Assembly (NCBI GenBank): GCA_947626605.1
Contig: CANQSV010000009.1
Coordinates: forward strand, 1 to 50,041
Length of the DNA: 50,041 nucleotides
From: an uncultured Clostridia bacterium
GTDB taxonomy: Bacteria; Bacillota; Clostridia; TANB77; CAG-508
Direction: 5' to 3'
Below are positions 45,701 through 50,041 of the stretch, piece by piece (positions within the stretch are counted from its first letter, which is position 1; every line of letters begins with the position of its first letter). The position numbers and the translations under genes are program-made. A model generated the notes under the pieces. It was not told the DNA's origin and did not search any database. It worked only from the letters and a program-made list of their open reading frames with translations.

Positions 45701-46884
45701 GTATCTTTATCTAAGCCAATTCCACTAATTCCACAATTTATACCATTAATAGTTTGAGCTTGTGGTATACTTTTAGCAATTACTGCTCCATCTAAGTTAC
45801 CATTGATAGTAACATCAATATTAGGTGCTAAAATAGTGCCAATTATTTCTTTTGCTTCTAGCTTAGTGTTATCACCATTACTATTATTATTAGGATAATA
45901 AAAATTCCATAATATGTTTTCTGTTAAAGCATTCCAACTATTCTCACTACCATCTATTTGAGTCTTAGGAGTAACTGGGTGCTTATTATTATCAAAAGCA
46001 TTAGTACAATCAACATTTATTATTATAAATTTAGATGAATCTAAACCTGTTATATTAAATTGCTCACACTTTTCATTACAAAAAAAATTTTCTGCTTTTA
46101 CATTTACAATTGCACAGTTTGTATTTGCTGGAATATTACAAGTAATCTGCCTTCCTTCATTTCCTTTGTTTTCACACTCAACACATATTGAATCTTTTGA
46201 ATTTTTTAACTGTTCTGATAAATTTCTCAAATTTGCAAATTCTTTTTCAAAATCTATAAATTTACACTTTACCTCTTTTACATTGTATGCATTATATTTT
46301 TCATTAGTACATTTATTATCATTGCATTGAGGATTATCATATGGCTTACCATTTATTTGACATTGGTTTGAATTTCCACCTTGTGTACATACCTTATTAT
46401 TACTTTTCTCGCATGTATTTATATATAAATTAGCCTGACCATATTGATGTTCACCCTCATATGTTCCTTTGCATATATCAATCCCGCTTCCATGACAAGT
46501 AAGTTGTTCTTTAGTTTTATCTCCTTTCCATTGATACGTTCCGCTTTCATAATGTCCTCCAATATATGAATTTAAGTTAACACATTCTAAATGTTCTTGG
46601 TAAAATTGCCATTGAGTCTTATAATTTCCAAAACTTTGTGCCTCAAACTTTCCACCTACAGCGACATCAGCTGTAACTTCTGTTAATTTTGCATCTCCTT
46701 CAGTAAACACACAGAAGTCCCCGGCTATACCTAATATATTATTTCTATAGCATTTATAGCACTCTTCTTCATCTTCAGAAGCTTTTATAAACATCCATAA
46801 AGATAATATTAATAATAACAATATTGTTAATATTGCTATCATTCGCCTTCTTTTATATCTATGTGTTTTTTTCATATATTTCAT
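39700..46884 (-). CDS. giant Cna_B-repeat, LPQTG-anchored surface adhesin
   Basis: A 2394-residue cell-wall protein. Residues 1-33 hold a basic segment and a membrane helix (RMIAILTILLLLILSLWMF). Next comes a Cys-rich choice-of-anchor-A-like domain (about 48-385, LGIAGDFCVFTEG to a GTILAPNIDVTINGNLDGAVIAKS motif). About 16 Cna_B repeats follow, the first at about residue 398, the rest from about 766 to 2220, each with a KxWxDxxNQDGxRP start and a YTVxEE end, forming self-made isopeptide bonds. A last SpaA-like domain (VMIKINKYEKGTTKK) precedes LPQTG at 2360-2364, then a membrane helix and a basic tail. It would be attached by sortase. A Gly/Ser/Pro-rich linker lies near 640-690. Confidence 0.93.
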   Translation of the reverse strand: MKYMKKTHRYKRRRMIAILTILLLLILSLWMFIKASEDEEECYKCYRNNILGIAGDFCVFTEGDAKLTEVTADVAVGGKFEAQSFGNYKTQWQFYQEHLECVNLNSYIGGHYESGTYQWKGDKTKEQLTCHGSGIDICKGTYEGEHQYGQANLYINTCEKSNNKVCTQGGNSNQCQINGKPYDNPQCNDNKCTNEKYNAYNVKEVKCKFIDFEKEFANLRNLSEQLKNSKDSICVECENKGNEGRQITCNIPANTNCAIVNVKAENFFCNEKCEQFNITGLDSSKFIIINVDCTNAFDNNKHPVTPKTQIDGSENSWNALTENILWNFYYPNNNSNGDNTKLEAKEIIGTILAPNIDVTINGNLDGAVIAKSIPQAQTINGINCGISGIGLDKDTDKETTSVYVEKEWIDSNNADGKRPENVKFKLLADGKEKGDITLTKDGKIIKIDEKEQQDENGEKTTAKSISYSTNGNKVKATAPEEGKSIDYYIEFDKSDVQGEWWKYADVNITITIKCDNNIDTRNVNAKNLSSWDYKDVKVSIPEGKTAEISISPDCLSCSDGTSKCYIKEITTCKDSNGKEVNWKKCNWITVKLSATPCSCTPSITITNGDSAETGTGTTTNPSEGDNQTGGNGQQEGGNSGGLLGSGGTDSSEGQGGSETGGEGENGGDNTTNPDNTESPDTPKEPEEQEQPKEEDKLKDWSCKIINLPKYRENSGESEKEEKEKEEIVYTIKEVNVSENYISEIEKIEDENKEEYAAKYRITNTLLTDIEGEKIWEDSNDNDGVRPESIEVTLYQKNKDSEELTKVEEYKVKKEDGQQTEESQTDNEATEQERQNEKSKFKNPITVTKDSEGSEEEKDSNTWKFKFEGVKKYDKDGNEIEYTVKEETLTGKAENKYTTTYKKEDGKLKIINKHELEKTEVEVTKEWDDANNQDGKRPDSVKVTLKADKEDVEIKDATATLDKVNGWKHKFTGLQKYKNGEEIKYTVDEEAVKDYEKQIDGLKITNKHEPEKLSLTVKKIWKDNDDQDGKRPDSVTVKILENENELKDKQLTLNEANKWEATIDDLPKFKEGKEIVYTVDEEKIEDYKKDVKKVEKKEGSEKAEDGKEVIAFEITNTHEPEKTKVSGKKTWDDKDNQDGIRPEKVAVKLLADGQPVADKEVEVSEKTEWKYEFKDVPKYKNKGTEIVYTVEEDAVEGYTAEVDSDNNITNKHKPVTIDIEGTKTWDDSDNQDGKRPKEITVRLFANDKEKETKVVKPDEDNNWKYKFTNLPKYEKGEVIKYTIKEDTVADYETTIDEYNITNKHTPETITVKGKKTWEDANNQDGIRPESITVKLLADGEEVKDKTVTASAETKWEYEFTDVPKYRDQGVEIEYTVEEEKIEGYTSKVDKNNNITNTHKPETIDIKGTKKWEDADNQDGKRPNKITIKVFANDKELTDKKITVIADDKWEYEIKDLPKNEAGKPITYTVEEEPITGYKINVEGYDITNSHEPEKIDISGRKTWDDANDQDGKRPTQITVKLLANKEVKETRTVTAENNWSYEFKGVDKYANGKEIKYSIDEDKVDDYTLSTDGYNLKNTHKPETIVIEGTKKWDDAEDQDGKRPDKVVVKLSADGEQLETKEVTAESKWKYKFENLPKYKEGKIIEYKIDEEEVKDYTKEIKGYDIINHHEPEKTSISGTKTWNDNDDQDGVRPDSIRVKLFGDGEEVETRKVTKENDWKYEFKDLPKYKKGVEIKYTIDEVDVKDYTKEVKGYDVTNTHTPEKTEVSGTKIWEDEDNQDGIRPEKIKVTLLADGKEKETQEVTAKEDWKYTFKDLDKYSKGKEIVYEIKEEKVDGYTSEVDKDNNITNTHKPEVTSISGEKKWVDEKNQDGIRPKSIEVKLLDGENVVATKTVTADTEWKYTFENVPKFRQGKEIQYTVDEEDVPGYDKEIKGYNITNTHKIEKVSVSGTKTWVDDNNQDKVRPESITVRLYANGEEVKNKKVTKKDGWKYTFKDLAKYADGQEINYTINEDKVTGYEKTINGYDITNTHESKRTSVSGTKIWVDPGYENFRPNSVKINLLANGKAKDSKTVTEADDWKYEFTDLPKYEAGKEIVYTITEDEVEGYETTINDYNVINRYHAVAGEEVIDIDVEKEWEDAGYEAIRPSSVKVNLLANGKVVRTQEITAKNKWKFTFKQVELFDKNGDIIKYTITEDAVSGYETRIDGFKITNTYVPMAVADKVMIKINKYEKGTTKKLKDAKFELVIKKEDGVDKDKNKKYKEVLKKTNTTNSIGQIILKDLDLEAGTYLLELTEKEAPKGYKKSDDSIKVEFTVKEQDGKKVIKLKEKYKNAEVEKTVLTVKVENTKEQHKDNTTSKGKLPQTGPGKTIVVGAVVMVFLAVGAIGVFKYREVKF

Positions 46885-47252
46885 ATATATTCACCCAAAA
46901 TCCTCATTTTTCAACAATATCTCTATTTTAATATTACAACTTTTTCCATTTTATGTATATATATTGAAATTTATTAACCTATGAATCAAATTGAAACTAC
47001 TAGCTTTCAGCAAATATTAAGTTTTATGGATTTTTTCATTACACAAAAAAGACAAGATTTGTTATAACATCTCTACCGTTTTTTGTTGTTCGGGTCGTCG
47101 AGGACGCCGACCCCTACAGCCTGTTACAGCGTCAGTATGCCTGCTGGACGCCGACCCCTACACATGTGCAATGCTTTCGCATTGCAATTAATATTTAATA
47201 ATTAATAATGAATAATTCATTAAAACAAGGGAGATTTCTCTCCCTTGTTTTT
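46885..47252. other. intergenic region between the two adhesins
   Basis: This 368-nt gap holds the leader and likely promoter of the first adhesin (AT-rich, GGGTGA ribosome site at about 46891-46896; no clear -35/-10), the right half of the palindromic repeat at 47066-47118, a second short copy of GGACGCCGACCCCTACAC near 47146-47163, a TGCAATGC/GCATTGCA hairpin near 47167-47186, and the terminator of the second adhesin (about 47229-47256). I see no ORF. Confidence 0.7.
47066..47118. repeat. half copy of the palindromic repeat seen at 32230-32383
   Basis: From AACATCTCTAC through the GGTCGTCGAGGACGCCGACC arm to CCCCTACA this is the same as 32331-32383 with one change near the start. The left half of the element is missing here, and a further scrap of the arm follows at 47146-47163. 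Confidence 0.85.
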
Positions 47253-50041
47253 CTAAAATTTAACTTCTCTATACTTAAATACTCCTATTGCTCCTACTGC
47301 TAAGAATCCTACAATCACTATACCTGCTATTATCATATTGCCTGGTCCTGTTTGTGGTAATTTTCCTTTAGATGTTGTATTATCTTTCTTCTGTTCTTTT
47401 GCATTTTCTATTTTTATTGTCATTGTTGTTTTGTCTACTTGTACATTTTTATTTTTATTCTTTAACTCAACAACTTTCTTACCATTCTTCTCTTTTATAG
47501 TAAATTCAATTTTTATAGACTCATCAGATTTCTTATAACCTTTTGGAGCTTCTTTTTCATTTAATTCTAATACATATGTTCCTGCTTCTAAATCTAAATC
47601 TTTCAAGATGATTTGTCCAATCGAATTAGTTGTATTCGTTTTCTTAAGAACTTCTTTATACTTTTTCTTATTGTCTTTATCCTTTCCATCCTCTTTCTTT
47701 ATTACCAATTCGAATTTTGCATCTTTTAATTTCTTTGTAGTTCCTTTTTCATATTTATTAATCTTAATCATAACCTTATCTTCTACTACTGCTGGTACAT
47801 ATATATTAGTTATCTTAAATCTATCTATTCTTGTTTCATATCCTGCTATTGCATCTTCTTCTACAGTATATGTTATCTCATTATCATCAGCATCATATAA
47901 ATCCAATTGTTTGAAAGTAGCTTTCCATTTGTCTTTTGCTGTTATTTCTTTTGTTCTTACAACTTCTCCATTTGCCAATAAATATACTGTTACCTTGCTT
48001 GGTCTTATTGATTCATATCCTTTATCTTCCCAAACCTTTTCTACATCAATATCAATTACTTCTTCACCAGCTACAGCATAATATCTATTTGTTATATCGA
48101 AGCCATTTATTATGATTTCATATCCTTCTATGTTATCCTCTTTTATAGTATACTCAATTTTCTTTCCATTCTTATACTCTGGTAAATTATCAAATTCATA
48201 TTCCCATTTTCCATTTGCATTTATTTCTTTATGTTGTACCTCTTCTCCATCTGCAAATAATCTAATTGTTATAGTCTTAGGTCTATGTTCTTCAAATCCT
48301 GTATCTATCCATTTTTTAGTACCCTCAACCTTAGTTGTATTTGCTTTATGTGTGTTAGTTATATTGTAGCCATCTACTTTTGTTGAATAGCCATCTACTT
48401 TCTCTTCGCTGATTTCATATTTTATCAATTTACCATTCTTGTATTTTTCTAGATTATCAAAAGTATATTCCCAGTTTTCCTCTGCTGTTACCTCTTTAGA
48501 ATCTACTTTCTTTCCATCTGCTAATAGATTTACTGTTACTTTGTCTGGTCTTCTTCCATCTTGATTTTCATTATCTACCCATGTCTTCTTACCTGATACT
48601 TCTGTTTTTTCTGTCGTATGAGTATTAGTAATATTATATCCATCTATTGTTGTATCATATCCTGCTACATTTACTTCTTTAATTGTATAGTTGATTTCTT
48701 TACCTTTTTCATATCTTGGTAAGTTTTTAAATGTATAAGTCCAATCTTTTGCAATTACTTCTTTAGATTCTATTTCTTCGCCATTTGCTAATAGTTTTAT
48801 TGTTACTTTATCTGGTCTTTTTCCATCTTTGTTATTATCATCTACCCATGTTTTTTTACAATCTACATTTATTGTCTCTGGAGTATGAGTATTTGTAATA
48901 TCATAATCATCTATTGTTGTTTTATAGCCTTCAACTGATACTTCTTTAACAGAATACTCTATCTTTTTACCTTTTTCATATTTTGGTAAGTCTTCAAATT
49001 TGTATGTCCATCCTGTTGATTCTGATGCAGTTGCTGTTTTGCCTTTTACTTCTTGACCATTTGCTACTAGTTGAATTGTAACTTTTTCAGGTCTTAAGCC
49101 ATCTTGATTTTTATTATCTTTCCAAATCTTCTTACCTGAAATTTCTGTTTTTTCTATTTCATGTGTATTTACTATATTATTTCCTTGGATTTCTTTTGTA
49201 TAACCTTCAACCTTTTCTTCATCTACTGTATAGTTTATTGGTTTGCCTTTCTTATTTTTGTCTAAATTTGTAAAGCTATATTTCCATCCATCTTTTTCTC
49301 CAATAGTTACAGATTTTATTTTCTTTCCATCAGCCAATAAATTTATTGTTATAGCTTTAGGTCTTAATCCATCTTGATCTTCATTATCTTTCCAAATCTT
49401 CTCACCAGAAAGTTCTGTTTTTTCTGGTTCATGAATATTTTTAATATTCATTCCATCTACTTCTGATTTGTATCCTGTTATTTCAACTTCTTTTACTGAA
49501 TATTCTATTTCTTCTCCATTTTGATATTTATCTACATCTTTAAAAGTATACTTCCAATCATTATCTGCTGTTACAGTTGCTGTTTTATCTTTTACTTCTT
49601 TTCCATTTGCTAGTAATTTAACAGTTATTGACTCTGGTCTTATACCATCTTGATCATCAGCATCGTCCCATGTTTTTTGTCCTACAACTGATATCTTCTC
49701 TGGTTCGTGAATATTTACTATATCATATTTATTTATCTTAGTATCATATTCTGGAACAGCCTCTTCTTCTACTGTATAAACAATCTTCTTACCTTCTTTA
49801 TATTTATCTAAATCTTTAAACTCATATTTCCAATCTGTTGCTTCTGATGCAGTTGCAGATTTTCCTTCTATTTTTTTACCATCTGCCTTTAAATAAACTG
49901 TTATACTTTCTGGTCTAATTCCATCTTTGTTATTTGCATCTTGCCATGTCTTTGTACCTGAAACAGTTGTCTTTTCTGGAGTATGTTTATTTGTTATATT
50001 GTATCCTTTTACTTCTGTTTCATAGTATTTTACTTTATCTT
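47253..50041 (-). CDS. second Cna_B-repeat LPQTG surface adhesin, partial (5' end beyond the window)
   Basis: An open frame runs from the stop at 47253 to the right edge without a break, at least 929 codons; the gene begins outside the window. It contains at least nine Cna_B repeats with the same KxWxDxxNQDG start and YTVxEE end, then the same C-terminal SpaA-like domain (VMIKINKYEKGTTKK), and LPQTG near 47360-47346 followed by a membrane helix and a KYREVKF end. The last 200 residues are nearly the same as in the first adhesin. The ATG at 49451 is internal and not a start. It is a tandem paralogue with its own terminator copy. Confidence 0.93.
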   Translation of the reverse strand, partial: DKVKYYETEVKGYNITNKHTPEKTTVSGTKTWQDANNKDGIRPESITVYLKADGKKIEGKSATASEATDWKYEFKDLDKYKEGKKIVYTVEEEAVPEYDTKINKYDIVNIHEPEKISVVGQKTWDDADDQDGIRPESITVKLLANGKEVKDKTATVTADNDWKYTFKDVDKYQNGEEIEYSVKEVEITGYKSEVDGMNIKNIHEPEKTELSGEKIWKDNEDQDGLRPKAITINLLADGKKIKSVTIGEKDGWKYSFTNLDKNKKGKPINYTVDEEKVEGYTKEIQGNNIVNTHEIEKTEISGKKIWKDNKNQDGLRPEKVTIQLVANGQEVKGKTATASESTGWTYKFEDLPKYEKGKKIEYSVKEVSVEGYKTTIDDYDITNTHTPETINVDCKKTWVDDNNKDGKRPDKVTIKLLANGEEIESKEVIAKDWTYTFKNLPRYEKGKEINYTIKEVNVAGYDTTIDGYNITNTHTTEKTEVSGKKTWVDNENQDGRRPDKVTVNLLADGKKVDSKEVTAEENWEYTFDNLEKYKNGKLIKYEISEEKVDGYSTKVDGYNITNTHKANTTKVEGTKKWIDTGFEEHRPKTITIRLFADGEEVQHKEINANGKWEYEFDNLPEYKNGKKIEYTIKEDNIEGYEIIINGFDITNRYYAVAGEEVIDIDVEKVWEDKGYESIRPSKVTVYLLANGEVVRTKEITAKDKWKATFKQLDLYDADDNEITYTVEEDAIAGYETRIDRFKITNIYVPAVVEDKVMIKINKYEKGTTKKLKDAKFELVIKKEDGKDKDNKKKYKEVLKKTNTTNSIGQIILKDLDLEAGTYVLELNEKEAPKGYKKSDESIKIEFTIKEKNGKKVVELKNKNKNVQVDKTTMTIKIENAKEQKKDNTTSKGKLPQTGPGNMIIAGIVIVGFLAVGAIGVFKYREVKF

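Overview
The window is a chromosomal segment of a very AT-rich, spore-forming Firmicute, most likely an uncultured gut-type Clostridia. Evidence: strong AGGAGG ribosome sites, dense TTGACA/TATAAT-like promoters, the spore genes spoVAC, spoVAD and a bofC-like gene, class III fructose-bisphosphatase, rubrerythrin, and LPQTG-anchored surface proteins. No 16S or other placing marker is present, so the lineage is an inference.

Region 1 (1-5330) is a compact type II-C CRISPR-Cas locus: the end of a CRISPR array (six full 36-nt repeats visible, each ending in an extended -10 box), then cas2, cas1 and cas9 on the minus strand, preceded by a tracrRNA gene with its own promoter, anti-repeat and terminator. 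Region 2 (5427-6708) is a cysteine synthase gene behind a classic attenuator: promoter, a 14-codon leader ORF with four consecutive Cys codons, and a terminator. Region 3 (6764-8500) holds two tandem, GC-rich, diverged copies of an unrecognised gene cassette, each with its own extended -10 promoter, shared 5' leader, near-identical terminator and covarying 8-nt 5'/3' complementary motifs. This is the best candidate for something undescribed.

Region 4 (8515-17844) is mostly housekeeping: pepV, a two-OB-fold SSB-like gene, a YlxY/PdaB-like deacetylase behind a hairpin holding its ribosome site, DUF1653, rubrerythrin, a PHP phosphoesterase, yraN, dprA, a frameshifted comM/yifB, and a REP-associated transposase gene with a REP-like palindrome. 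Region 5 (18085-25673) has membrane proteins, a frameshifted GT39-like glycosyltransferase, an ECF sigma/anti-sigma pair, a DUF2442-ygjV-alr operon and a Nudix hydrolase. Region 6 (25667-26017) is a likely type I toxin-antitoxin module with convergent strong promoters and a shared bidirectional terminator. Region 7 (26053-39674) has dnaE, metK, a MITE-like palindrome, bofC-like, ROK glucokinase, two very small membrane proteins, rsmB, fbp and a dodecin-spoVAC-spoVAD operon. Region 8 (39700-50041) is two tandem giant Cna_B-repeat adhesins, the second running off the window.

All coordinates and motifs were read by eye. Family names rest on remembered motifs, not on searches.
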